From: Microvirga flocculans ATCC BAA-817
GTDB taxonomy: Bacteria; Pseudomonadota; Alphaproteobacteria; Rhizobiales; Beijerinckiaceae
Direction: 5' to 3'
Assembly: GCF_000518665.1 (NCBI RefSeq)
Contig: NZ_JAEA01000002.1
Span: 248,001 to 312,000, forward strand
DNA length: 64,000 nt
The notes beneath the pieces are model-generated. The model did no database searches, had not been told where the DNA came from, and saw only the letters and a program-made list of their open reading frames with translations. The translations under genes and the position numbers were made by a program. Below, piece by piece: positions 38,821-50,470 of the stretch (position 1 is its first letter; each line of letters opens with the position of its first letter).

Positions 38821-38899
38821 AGGAATTCCGCAGGGCACGGTCGAGAGGCCGGGGCCTGCGGTGGGAGGACAAGGACTTCAACCAATGAGGGAATTGAGA

Positions 38900-40147
38900 A
38901 TGAAACTGACCCGACGCATTCTGATGGGCGCTGCTGCCGGCAGCCTCCTGTTCTCAGGCACCGCCGCCATGGCCCAGACCGAACTCACGTTCTGGAGCTG
39001 GCGTCAGGAGGATCGCACCTTCTATCAGGACATCATCAAGAAGTTCCAGGCGAAGGAGCCCGGGATCACGGTGAAGTTCGAGACCTATGCGCCCGAGAAC
39101 TATCAGACGATTCTCTCCACGGCGCTCGCGGCGGGGCGCGGTCCCGACGTGATTCAGGTGCGCGCCTACGGCAACCTGGAGACGATTGCGACGCCCGGCT
39201 ACCTGCTCGCCCTCGACAAGCAGAACGTGCCGGAACTGGCGAACTTCCCCGAGGCGGCCCTGGCCGCCGAGACGCTGCGCGCCGACGGCAAGGTCTATGC
39301 CGTTCCCTTCGCCATGCAGGCGCAGCTCGTGGTCTACAACAAGAAGATCTTCAAGGATAACGGCGTGAACCCGCCGAAGACCTGGGACGAGCTGATGACG
39401 CTCGCCCAGACCCTGAAGTCCAAGAACGTCACGCCCTTCGCGAACGGAACGGCGACGGCGTGGCAGAACGAGACCATCGTCGGCGGCCTGCTTTCGTCCA
39501 TGCTCGGCAAGGATTTCGAGAGCGACATCGTCTCCGGCAAGGCGAACTTCACCGATCCGCGCTTCGTCAATGCGCTCGCCAAGCTGAAGGACGTCAGCCA
39601 GTATTTCTCGCCGAACTTCACGGGCGTCGATTATCCGTCGTCGCAGCAGCTCTTCGTGGCGGGCCGCGCGGCCATGTTCGCGGGCGGCTCCTATGAGGTG
39701 GCGAACTTCAAGAACCAGAACCCGACGCTCGACCTCGGCGTGTTCCCGGCTCCCGTCCTCAAGGCGGGTGATCAGGCGCTGATCGCCACCTATTACGACG
39801 GCGGCTATGCGGTGAATGCGAAGGGCGACAAGAAGGACGCCGCGCTCAAGTTCGTGCGCTTCCTGGCGACGCCGGAATACGGCACCGCCTTCACCAACAC
39901 CCTGAAGAACCTCTCGCCGATCAAGGGCATCAAGATCGAGGATCCGATCACGCAGGATGTGGCGAAGCTCGCCGAGAACTCCATGTCCTACCTGATGCTC
40001 GTGCGCTTCCGCTATCAGGAGCCGAGCGGCTCCGTGCTGCTGCAGTCGAACGTGCAGAAGATGCTCGCCGGCCAGCAGACCCCCGAGCAGGCCGCGGCCG
40101 AGATCAACAAGGGCATCGCGACCTACTACAAGCCGTTCCAGAAATAA
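38900..40147 (+). CDS. Sugar ABC transporter substrate-binding protein
   Basis: Periplasmic binding protein of 415 residues. A signal peptide (RRILMGAAAGSLLFSGTAAMA) and the family-1 pattern LTFWSWRQEDRTFYQDIIKKF, ETYAPENYQTILSTALAAGRGPDVI and KVYAVPFAMQAQLVVYNKKIF are present. It is the first gene of an SBP-permease-permease-NanE unit; NanE suggests an amino sugar such as N-acetylmannosamine or sialic acid as substrate. Start ATG 38900 follows GAGGGAATTGAGA; ATG 38885 is the alternative. Confidence 0.9.
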   Translation: MKLTRRILMGAAAGSLLFSGTAAMAQTELTFWSWRQEDRTFYQDIIKKFQAKEPGITVKFETYAPENYQTILSTALAAGRGPDVIQVRAYGNLETIATPGYLLALDKQNVPELANFPEAALAAETLRADGKVYAVPFAMQAQLVVYNKKIFKDNGVNPPKTWDELMTLAQTLKSKNVTPFANGTATAWQNETIVGGLLSSMLGKDFESDIVSGKANFTDPRFVNALAKLKDVSQYFSPNFTGVDYPSSQQLFVAGRAAMFAGGSYEVANFKNQNPTLDLGVFPAPVLKAGDQALIATYYDGGYAVNAKGDKKDAALKFVRFLATPEYGTAFTNTLKNLSPIKGIKIEDPITQDVAKLAENSMSYLMLVRFRYQEPSGSVLLQSNVQKMLAGQQTPEQAAAEINKGIATYYKPFQK

Positions 40148-40159
40148 GCGTTTGGCACA

Positions 40160-40190
40160 AGGGCGGCGGGCTTTCGCGTCCGCCGCCTTT
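40160..40190 (+). terminator. Hairpin between binding protein and permease genes (attenuator)
   Basis: GGCGGCGGG (40162-40170) pairs with the TCCGCCGCC segment (40079 apart on the same strand, bases 40179-40187), followed by TTT. Such partial terminators keep binding-protein mRNA more abundant than permease mRNA. Confidence 0.6.
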
Positions 40191-40210
40191 CCCCTGAGAG
40201 CAGCCTTTCC

Positions 40211-41143
40211 ATGCATGTCCCGCACCGACAGCCCCAATCGATGAAGCGCCGGTTATGGGTGGCGTTCCTCGTCGTTCCGCCCATCGTCTTCATGTCGCTG
40301 TTCGTGGTCTATCCGATCCTCTCTGCCTTCGCCTATGCCTTCTATGACTGGCAGGGCCTGGCGCGCGGCGAGTTCGTGGGGCTGAAGAACTTCAGGGAAG
40401 TGCTGTTCGGCGCCACCATGGCGCCGGTGGTGTGGAATGCCTTCCTGCACAACGTCTATGCGCTCGTGGCGCTGATGATCGTCCAGAACGGCGGCGGGTT
40501 CCTCCTCGCCTGGCTCCTCTACAAGGAGCCCTTCGGCTTCCGCTTCCACCGGGTCGCGGTGTTCGTGCCGGTGGTGCTCTCGACGATCATCGTGGGCTTC
40601 CTCTGGAAGCTCTTCCTCAATCCGAATTTCGGCATCGTGAACCAGGCGCTCTATTCCCTGGGCCTCGATGCCCTGGCGAAGCCCTGGCTCGGGGATTCCG
40701 CGACGGCGCTCGGCGCGCTCATCCTCGCCAATGCCTGGCACTTCGTCGGCTTCCCGACCCTCGTCTATCTCGCGGGCATGCAGCGCATCCCGTCCGAGAT
40801 CATCGAGGCGGCGCGGCTCGACGGCACCACCGAATGGCAGCTGTTGAAGAACATCGTGTGGCCGCTCGTGGCGCCGAGCACCACGATTCTCTTCACGCTG
40901 CTCTTCATCGGTGCGTTCAACTGGTTCGAGATTCCTTACGTGATGGTCGGGCTCGACGGCTCGCCCTTCGGCTCCACGGACGTGCTGGGCCTCGTCTTCT
41001 ACCGCACGGCCTTCGGCAACCAGAGCGCCAGCATCCAGAACTTCGGATTGGGCTCGGCCCTCGCCACGCTCCTCTTCCTCTTCATCGTCGTCTTCGCGTC
41101 CATGCTGACCCTGTGGCTGCGCCGTCGGGAGATCCAGTTTTGA
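40211..41143 (+). CDS. Sugar ABC transporter permease (MalF-type)
   Basis: Membrane permease of 310 residues with six helices (VAFLVVPPIVFMSLFVVYPILSAF at the start). The EAA loop is IEAARLDGTTEWQLLKNIVWPLV. It belongs to the CUT1 carbohydrate group and follows the binding protein. ATG 40211 is used; ATG 40241 (MKRRLWVAF) is also possible. No ATPase gene is present in this unit, so an ATPase from elsewhere must power it. Confidence 0.9.
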   Translation: MHVPHRQPQSMKRRLWVAFLVVPPIVFMSLFVVYPILSAFAYAFYDWQGLARGEFVGLKNFREVLFGATMAPVVWNAFLHNVYALVALMIVQNGGGFLLAWLLYKEPFGFRFHRVAVFVPVVLSTIIVGFLWKLFLNPNFGIVNQALYSLGLDALAKPWLGDSATALGALILANAWHFVGFPTLVYLAGMQRIPSEIIEAARLDGTTEWQLLKNIVWPLVAPSTTILFTLLFIGAFNWFEIPYVMVGLDGSPFGSTDVLGLVFYRTAFGNQSASIQNFGLGSALATLLFLFIVVFASMLTLWLRRREIQF

Positions 41144-41994
41144 CCGCCATCGCCTCCGATACATCGGCCGCGCGCCGGCCGATTTCCTTCGCCTTCCTCG
41201 CGCAGGTCATCCTGATCGCGAATTCCTTCATCATGCTCTATCCGGTCGTGGTGATGGTTCTCTCGGCCTTCAAGACCACGGGCGAGATCTTCGAGCATCC
41301 CTTCGCGCTGCCCGACTTCACGCAAGTCCAGAACTTCGCCAAGGTTCTCGGTGAGACCGCGATGCCGACCTATTTCATCAACTCGCTCCTGGTGACGGGC
41401 ATGTCGGTCCTGCTGATCCTCGTGCTCGGCACCATGGCGGGCTATGCGGTGGCGCGTTACGAGTCGCGCACGAACACCTTCATCCTCCTGTTCTTCCTGG
41501 CCGGGCTGATGCTGCCGTTGAAGCTCGCGGTCATCCCGCTCTTCATCCTGCTGCGCGATCTCGGTCTGCTCGACAGCCGCTGGAGCCTCATCGTCACCTA
41601 TACCGCCATCGGCCTTCCCTCCGCGGTCTTCATCATGGCGGGCTTCCTGCGCACACTGCCCTCCGAACTCGAGGACGCGGCGCGCATCGACGGCGCGTCG
41701 GAGCCGCGCATCATGTGGTCGGTGATGCTGCCGCTGGCGCGGCCGCCCATGGCGATCGCGGCGATCCAGAACGCGGTGCCGATCTGGAATGACTTCTTCT
41801 TCCCGCTTGTCTTCATTCAGACCGACTCGCGCAAGACCCTGCCGCAGGGCCTGACATCCTTCATGGGCGAATACACCACCGATTGGGGCATGCTCTTTGC
41901 TGGCCTCACCATCGCGGCCGCGCCCATCACGCTTCTCTACATCGCTCTCTCGCGCCAGTTCATTCAGGGCATGACGGCCGGAGCGGTGAAGTAG
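41140..41994 (+). CDS. Sugar ABC transporter permease (MalG-type), TTG start
   Basis: Membrane permease of 284 residues with the EAA loop LEDAARIDGASEPRIMWSVMLPLARP. No ATG or GTG lies near the family N-terminus; the TTG at 41140 overlaps the preceding gene's stop by four bases (TTGA), giving MTAIASDTSAARRPISFAFL. The longer open frame to 40432 is out-of-frame shadow. It completes the channel with the upstream permease. Confidence 0.87.
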   Translation: MTAIASDTSAARRPISFAFLAQVILIANSFIMLYPVVVMVLSAFKTTGEIFEHPFALPDFTQVQNFAKVLGETAMPTYFINSLLVTGMSVLLILVLGTMAGYAVARYESRTNTFILLFFLAGLMLPLKLAVIPLFILLRDLGLLDSRWSLIVTYTAIGLPSAVFIMAGFLRTLPSELEDAARIDGASEPRIMWSVMLPLARPPMAIAAIQNAVPIWNDFFFPLVFIQTDSRKTLPQGLTSFMGEYTTDWGMLFAGLTIAAAPITLLYIALSRQFIQGMTAGAVK

Positions 41995-42006
41995 GAGAGG
42001 CCCGGC

Positions 42007-42678
42007 ATGCTGATCCCCAAGGGCGCCCTCGTCGTCTCCTGCCAGGCCCGCGCCGACAACCCGCTTCACGGGCCGGTTCACATGGCCGCCATGGCCCGCG
42101 CCGCCGAAGCCGGGGGCGCCCTGGGCCTTCGCGCCAACGGGGCGGAGGACGTGGCCGCGATCCGCGCCGTCACGGCGCTGCCGATCATCGGGATCGCCAA
42201 GGTCTGGGACGAGCGCTTTCCGGTCTACATCACGCCGGGTTTCGCGCAGGCCGCCGGGATCGCCGCGGCGGGCGCCGACATCGTCGGGCTCGATGCCACG
42301 CCTCGCCCCCGCGACGGGGAGCCGGTGGAGCGCCTGATCGGTCGCATCCGGTCCGAGCTCGGCAAGGAGGTCTTCGCCGACATCGCCACCCTCGACGAGG
42401 GCCGGGCCGCTCACGCTCATGGGGCGACCTATGTCGCCACCACGCTCTCCGGCTATACGGAGGAGACGGCCTCCCGCAAAACGAAGGGACCCGATCTCGA
42501 GCTTCTCTCTGCCCTCGTGGCCGCGGTTGCCGCCCCCATCGTCGCGGAGGGACGTTTCGACACGCCCGAGCTCGTGGCGGAGGCCTTCCGGCGTGGAGCC
42601 CATGCGGTCGTGGTGGGCACGGCGATCACGAATCCGCGCGAGATCACCCGGAAATTCGTCCAGGCCACGAAATCTTGA
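42007..42678 (+). CDS. nanE: N-acetylmannosamine-6-phosphate 2-epimerase NanE
   Basis: Enzyme of 223 residues with the NanE TIM-barrel pattern: VVSCQARADNPLHGP, LRANGAEDVAAIRAV, LPIIGIAKVW with the catalytic Lys, ATLDEGRAAHAHGATYVATTLSGYT and PIVAEGRFDTPE. It interconverts N-acetylmannosamine-6-phosphate and N-acetylglucosamine-6-phosphate in sialic acid use. It follows the ABC permease by 12 bases, in one operon, which is why sialic acid or ManNAc is proposed as cargo. NanA, NanK and NagA are not in the window. Confidence 0.9.
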   Translation: MLIPKGALVVSCQARADNPLHGPVHMAAMARAAEAGGALGLRANGAEDVAAIRAVTALPIIGIAKVWDERFPVYITPGFAQAAGIAAAGADIVGLDATPRPRDGEPVERLIGRIRSELGKEVFADIATLDEGRAAHAHGATYVATTLSGYTEETASRKTKGPDLELLSALVAAVAAPIVAEGRFDTPELVAEAFRRGAHAVVVGTAITNPREITRKFVQATKS

Positions 42679-42781
42679 TCCGGTCTAATCCATTGCGGGG
42701 CCGTCTGTAACGGAAACGTGAGGCCACCTCTGGCGTTCTCGGGTGTACCCATCCACAATGGGTTTCAAACGAGGTGATGCC

Positions 42782-43725
<944 letters not shown>

Positions 43726-43726
<1 letters not shown>

Positions 43727-44370
43727 TGACGGGAAAAGCCTCCGCGCCCGGCGCGGGCAAGGGCCTCGCCCTGCCGCAGGTGCCGAAGATCGCCGTTTAT
43801 CTCGTCGGGTTCATCCCGGCCGTGTGGCTGTTCTCCGCCGGCATCATGGATCGCCTCGGCGCCGATCCCATGCGGGTCCTGGAGCAGGAGCTGGGCGAAT
43901 GGGCGCTGCGCTTCCTGGTCGCAACGCTCGCCATCACGCCCTTGCGGCAGCTCTTCAACATCAATCTGCTGCGCTACCGAAGGGCCATCGGGTTGCTGTC
44001 CTTCTATTATGCCGCCCTGCATCTCACCACCTATCTCGTGCTCGACCAGGGGCTCGACCTCGCGGCCATCGCGGCCGATATCGTCAAGCGGCCCTATATC
44101 ACCATCGGCATGGCCACCTTCGCGATCCTCGTCCCCCTGGCCGTGACCTCCAACAATGCCTCCATCCGGCGGATGGGCGGTCAGGCCTGGGCGCGGCTGC
44201 ATCGCCTCGTCTATGCGGCGGCCATCGGCGCGGTGCTTCATTACATCCTCGTGGTGAAGTCCTGGCCGCCGGAGCCCCTGGTCTATGCGGCCATCGTCGC
44301 GTTGCTTCTCGGCTACAGGCTGGTCCGTTCCATGGTGAAGAAAGCCGCTCCCCGGCGGCGCCCCGCTTGA
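43726..44370 (+). CDS. msrQ: MsrQ, heme b membrane subunit of MsrPQ
   Basis: Inner-membrane protein of 214 residues that passes quinol-derived electrons to MsrP. Helices and heme-ligand His residues occur in LSFYYAALHLTTYLVLD and WARLHRLVYAAAIGAVLHYILVV. ATG 43726 shares its first base with the msrP stop. The operon is standard. Confidence 0.93.
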
Positions 44371-44432
44371 AGATGGGCCTTGCTCGGTTAGGATGCTCCC
44401 GGGCGGCTTGACCGATCCCCGGAGGGCAGATC

Positions 44433-45251
44433 ATGCATGAGGCGCGTTTCGCATGGGGAGCGCTCACCCGAAGGCTCGCGCTGGGGCTTTTCTGCGCGAG
44501 CCTCGCGCTGCCGCCGGGCGCGGCCTTGGCCCAGACCCGGGACGTCGTGGTCTTCGCCGCCGCCAGCCTGAAGAACGCCCTGGACGAAGCCGGCGCGGCC
44601 TGGATGCGCGAGACCGGCAAGCGCGTCGTGGTGTCCTACGCGGCCAGCAGCGCCCTCGCAAAGCAGATCGAGGCGGGCGCGCCGGCCGATCTCTTCTTTT
44701 CCGCCGATCTCGACTGGATGGAGTACGCAGCGTCGAAGGGGCTCATCAAGCCGGAGAGCCGCGTCAGCCTTCTCGGCAACGCCCTCGTGCTCGTCGCGCC
44801 GAAAGAAGCCCCGGTGCAGGTCGCGCTGAAGCCCGGTGTCGATCTCGCCTCTATTCTCGGCGGCAACCGTCTCGCCATGGGGCATGTGGATGCGGTGCCT
44901 GCCGGAAAATATGGCAAGGCTGCGCTGGAGCATCTCGGCGCATGGGCGGGCGTGAAGGACAAGGTCGCGCAGGCGGACAACGTGCGCGCCGCGCTTCTTC
45001 TCGTGTCCCGCGGCGAGGCAGCCCTCGGGATCGTCTACAAGACGGATGCGGTCTCCGATCCGAATGTGGCCGCCGTCGCGACTTTTCCCGAGGAAAGCCA
45101 TCCGCCCATCGTCTACCCGGTGGCGCTGACGAAGGATTCGGCCAATCCAGACGCCGCGCTTTTCCTGGGCTTCCTGCGCTCCGACAAGGCCAGGCCCTTC
45201 TTCGAGAAGCAGGGATTTACCGCCTTGAGCAAGGCGAGCACGGGTTCGTGA
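44433..45251 (+). CDS. modA: Molybdate ABC transporter binding protein ModA
   Basis: Periplasmic protein of 272 residues that binds molybdate and tungstate. The signal region is LTRRLALGLFCASLALPPGAALA; the core has VVVFAAASLKNALDEAG, SYAASSALAKQIEAGAPADLFFSAD, GHVDAVPAGKYGKAALE and the RGEAALGIVYKTDA segment. Start ATG 44433 follows GGAGGGC. It is coupled to modB by a TGATG overlap. The adjacent molybdoenzyme MsrP gives a reason for this location. Confidence 0.94.
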   Translation: MHEARFAWGALTRRLALGLFCASLALPPGAALAQTRDVVVFAAASLKNALDEAGAAWMRETGKRVVVSYAASSALAKQIEAGAPADLFFSADLDWMEYAASKGLIKPESRVSLLGNALVLVAPKEAPVQVALKPGVDLASILGGNRLAMGHVDAVPAGKYGKAALEHLGAWAGVKDKVAQADNVRAALLLVSRGEAALGIVYKTDAVSDPNVAAVATFPEESHPPIVYPVALTKDSANPDAALFLGFLRSDKARPFFEKQGFTALSKASTGS

Positions 45252-45943
45252 TGGAGGGACTTTCCCCCGAGGAATGGACAGCCGTCCGCCTCAGCCTGAA
45301 AGTCGCTTCCGTCGCGATGGCGGCAAGCCTCGCTCCGGGGATCGCCATCGCCTTCCTGCTCGAGCGCGGGCGTTTCTGGGGCAGGCAGGCGCTCGACGTT
45401 CTCGTGCATCTTCCCCTCGTGCTGCCGCCCGTCGTCGTGGGCTGGTTCCTGCTCATCGGGTTCGGGCGGCGCGGTCCCATCGGCGCTTTTCTCGCAGAGC
45501 ATTTCGGCATCGTGTTCTCGTTCCGCTGGACAGGCGCGGCGCTCGCCTGCGCCATCATGGGGTTCCCGCTTCTGGTGCGCGCCATCCGCCTCTCCATCGC
45601 CGCCGTCGACCGCAAGCTCGAGGATGCCGCCGGGACGCTCGGCGCGAATCCCACATGGGTTTTCGCGGTCGTGACGCTGCCGCTGATCGTTCCCGGAATC
45701 ATCGCGGGAATGGTTCTCTCCTTCGCCAAGGCGATGGGCGAGTTCGGCGCCACGATCACCTTCGTCTCCAACATTCCCGGCGAGACGCAGACGATCCCCA
45801 CCGCCATCTACGCCTACACGCAGGTGCCGGGAGGCGAGGGCGGCGCGCTGCGGCTGACGCTGGTGTCCATCGCCATCTCCATCCTTGCGCTCTGGCTTTC
45901 CGAATGGCTGGCGCGACGGGCGCGCCGACGGATTCACGGCTGA
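45251..45943 (+). CDS. modB: Molybdate ABC transporter permease ModB
   Basis: Permease of 230 residues. The characteristic PLVLPPVVVGWFLLIGFGR and the EAA-type loop EDAAGTLGANPTWVFAVVTLPLI are present, with GEFGATITFVSNIPGETQTIP at the C-terminus. ATG 45251 overlaps the modA stop by one base; the longer frame to 44453 is shadow. Confidence 0.94.
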   Translation: MEGLSPEEWTAVRLSLKVASVAMAASLAPGIAIAFLLERGRFWGRQALDVLVHLPLVLPPVVVGWFLLIGFGRRGPIGAFLAEHFGIVFSFRWTGAALACAIMGFPLLVRAIRLSIAAVDRKLEDAAGTLGANPTWVFAVVTLPLIVPGIIAGMVLSFAKAMGEFGATITFVSNIPGETQTIPTAIYAYTQVPGGEGGALRLTLVSIAISILALWLSEWLARRARRRIHG

Positions 45944-47049
45944 TGATCCTCGACGTCGATATCCGGCACGAGCAGGGGGCGTTTTCCCTGCAGACGCGCT
46001 TCCGGTCCGACGGAAAGCTCACGGCGCTTTTCGGCCCGTCCGGCTCCGGCAAGACCACGCTGGTGAACGCCATCGGCGGTCTGGTGCGGCCCGATCATGG
46101 ACGCATCGTCGTGAAGGAGCGTGTGCTTGTGGATACGAAGGCTGACGTCTTCGTCCCCAAGCACAGGCGGCGGATCGGTTACGTCTTTCAGGAAGCACGC
46201 CTCTTTCCGCACCTGAACGTGCGCCAGAACCTGCTCTTCGGCCGCTTCTTCACGCCGCGGCGGGAGCGCAGGGCCAGCTTCGATCATGTGGTGGGGCTTC
46301 TCGGCATCGGCCATCTGCTCGCGCGGCGGCCTTCGACGCTCTCGGGAGGCGAGAGGCAGCGGGTCGCCATCGGGCGGGCCCTGCTCGCCGATCCCCAGCT
46401 TCTGCTGATGGACGAGCCGCTGGCCTCCCTTGACGAGGCGCGCAAGGCCGAGATCTACCCTTACATCGAGCGCCTGCGCGACGAGGGCGGCGTGCCCATC
46501 GTTCTCGTGAGTCATTCCGTCGCCGAGATCGCGCGCCTTGCGACATCCATCGTGGTTCTGTCCGAGGGACGGGTGGCCGCCTCGGGACCGGCGGCGGAGA
46601 TCCTGCGGCACACGAGCCTCTTCGCGCAGACGGGCCTCGCGGAGGCAGGCGCGCTGATCGAGGCGAAGGTGCTGCGGCACGAGGATGCCTTCGGGTTGAC
46701 GGTACTCCAGGCGGGGGCCGGGCTGCTGACGGTGCCGCGGCTGGAGCGTCCCGCCGGAACGAGGCTGCGCGTGCGCCTGCGCGCCCGCGATATCATACTC
46801 TCCCTGCGCAAGCCCGAGGGCCTGAGCGCACTGAACGTGCTGCCGGGCGTGATTTCCTCCATCGAGGACGCGGAAGGGGCGAGCATGGATGTGCAGCTCG
46901 ATTGCGGCGGCGACCGGCTCGTGGCCCGCGTCACCCGCAAATCGGTGGCGGAGCTTGGCCTGACGCCGGGTCTTCCCATCCACGCCATCATCAAGAGCAT
47001 CGCCTTCGACCCGGAGGCCGTCGCCGATACCCGGCCCGGAACGATGTGA
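45943..47049 (+). CDS. modC: Molybdate ABC transporter ATPase ModC
   Basis: ATPase of 368 residues. Walker A GPSGSGKTT, the signature LSGGERQRVAIGRALL, Walker B LLLMDEPLASLD and the switch His in VSHSVAEIAR are intact. The C-terminal MOP-like regulatory domain (LRARDIILSLRKPEGLSALNVLPGVI) binds molybdate. ATG 45943 overlaps the modB stop by one base. Confidence 0.94.
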   Translation: MILDVDIRHEQGAFSLQTRFRSDGKLTALFGPSGSGKTTLVNAIGGLVRPDHGRIVVKERVLVDTKADVFVPKHRRRIGYVFQEARLFPHLNVRQNLLFGRFFTPRRERRASFDHVVGLLGIGHLLARRPSTLSGGERQRVAIGRALLADPQLLLMDEPLASLDEARKAEIYPYIERLRDEGGVPIVLVSHSVAEIARLATSIVVLSEGRVAASGPAAEILRHTSLFAQTGLAEAGALIEAKVLRHEDAFGLTVLQAGAGLLTVPRLERPAGTRLRVRLRARDIILSLRKPEGLSALNVLPGVISSIEDAEGASMDVQLDCGGDRLVARVTRKSVAELGLTPGLPIHAIIKSIAFDPEAVADTRPGTM

Positions 47050-47133
47050 GTTTCCAACCTGCGCGCTTGCGCCGGCGGCGCAGCGGTGTAGCCTCTGCGG
47101 CCATCTTTGACGCGTTTCGAGAGACCCAGGATC

Positions 47134-48399
47134 ATGAACGAACAAGTCCGGAATCCGGCCGAGGCCGCAACCCATGCCCAGCTTCTCGACCGTCTGGCCG
47201 AAGTCGCCGTGAGGGTCGGGCTGGGGCTGAAGCCCGGACAGGAGCTGGTCATGACCGCGCCGGTCGAGGCCATCGCTCTGGCGCGGCGCATCACGGAGCA
47301 CGCCTATAGGGCTGGCGCTTCCCTCGTCACCACGCTCTTCTCGGACGAGGAGAGCACCCTCATGCGCTACCGGAGCGCCCGTGACGAGAGTTTCGATGCG
47401 GCTCCGGCCTGGCTCTACGAGGGCATGGCGGCGGCCTTCAAGGCCGGCGCGGCGCGGCTTGCCATCGTCGGCGAGGATCCGGCGCTGCTCGCCAAGGAGG
47501 ATCCCGAGAAGGTCTCCCGCGCCAATCGCGCCCGCTCCAAGGCCTATATGCCAGCCCTCAACATGATCGCGGGGTTCGAGATCAACTGGACCATCGTTTC
47601 CGCCGCCACGCCCGCCTGGGCGAAGGCCGTGTTCCCCGACGATCCGGAGGAGGTCGCCCTCGCCAAGCTGTGGCAGGCGATCTTCTCGTCCTCCCGCGTC
47701 GATACGCCCGACCCGGTCGCCGCCTGGGAGGCGCACAATGCGTCCCTGCAGGCGCGCACCCGCATGCTCAACGGGAAGAATTATGCCGCGCTGCATTTCC
47801 GCGGCCCCGGCACGGACCTGCGCGTCGGGCTTGCGGACGGGCATGAATGGAACGGGGGCTCTGCCAAGGCGAAGAACGGCGTCGTCTGCAACGCCAACAT
47901 TCCGACCGAGGAGGTCTTCACCACGCCGCACAAGGACCGGGTGGAGGGCACGGTGAGCAGCACCAAGCCGCTCTCCTACAACGGCACGTTGATCCAGGAC
48001 ATCCAGGTGCGGTTCGAGGGCGGGCGCATCGTGGAAAGCCGGGCGCGCACGGGCGAGACCGTGCTGAACAAGGTTCTCGACACGGACGAGGGCGCACGCC
48101 GCCTCGGCGAAGTGGCCCTGGTGCCGCATTCCTCGCCGATCTCGCGGAGCGGCCTTCTCTTCTTCAACACCCTGTTCGACGAGAACGCCTCCAGCCACAT
48201 CGCGCTCGGCCAGGCCTACAGCAAGTGCATCCGCGGCGGTGGGGCCATGAGCGAGGAGGAGCTTGCCGCCCGCGGTTCCAACAAGAGCCTCATCCATATC
48301 GACTGGATGATCGGGTCCGACCGGATCGACGTGGACGGCATTACCCAGGACGGGACGGCCGAGCCGCTCATGCGGGGCGGGGAATGGGTGACGAAGTAA
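47134..48399 (+). CDS. M29 family aminopeptidase (AmpS-type)
   Basis: Cytosolic metallopeptidase of 421 residues. The thermophilic-aminopeptidase family is recognised by TDLRVGLADGHEWNGG, VCNANIPTEEVFTTPHKDRVEGTV, RLGEVALVPHSSPIS and FDENASSHIALGQAYS, which hold the metal-binding Glu and His residues. It trims residues from peptide N-termini. ATG 47134 (MNEQVRNPAEAA) is chosen over 47107. It precedes the peptide ABC transporter genes, suggesting that it digests imported peptides. Confidence 0.92.
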   Translation: MNEQVRNPAEAATHAQLLDRLAEVAVRVGLGLKPGQELVMTAPVEAIALARRITEHAYRAGASLVTTLFSDEESTLMRYRSARDESFDAAPAWLYEGMAAAFKAGAARLAIVGEDPALLAKEDPEKVSRANRARSKAYMPALNMIAGFEINWTIVSAATPAWAKAVFPDDPEEVALAKLWQAIFSSSRVDTPDPVAAWEAHNASLQARTRMLNGKNYAALHFRGPGTDLRVGLADGHEWNGGSAKAKNGVVCNANIPTEEVFTTPHKDRVEGTVSSTKPLSYNGTLIQDIQVRFEGGRIVESRARTGETVLNKVLDTDEGARRLGEVALVPHSSPISRSGLLFFNTLFDENASSHIALGQAYSKCIRGGGAMSEEELAARGSNKSLIHIDWMIGSDRIDVDGITQDGTAEPLMRGGEWVTK

Positions 48400-48563
48400 C
48401 GTGACGCTTGCGCTTTGGCGCAAAACCGGCTCGATGATGAGGGAGATTTCCCGCTCGGGAAAAAGACAGGCTTGACGGATCGGGCCCGTGGCTGTGATGG
48501 ATAACAGGTATCAAAGAGGTACGGGCCGTGATAGGGCCGGTGCCTTCTCAAGAGCGTGGATGG

Positions 48564-50444
<1,881 letters not shown>

Positions 50445-50470
50445 TCGGTTTTCCAGAGGGAGACAACCAG

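Noticed and set aside
38828..38861. CCGCAGG...CCTGCGG stem before the sugar-binding protein gene as a riboswitch
   Set aside because: Only a seven-base stem, with no conserved aptamer features and no U run.
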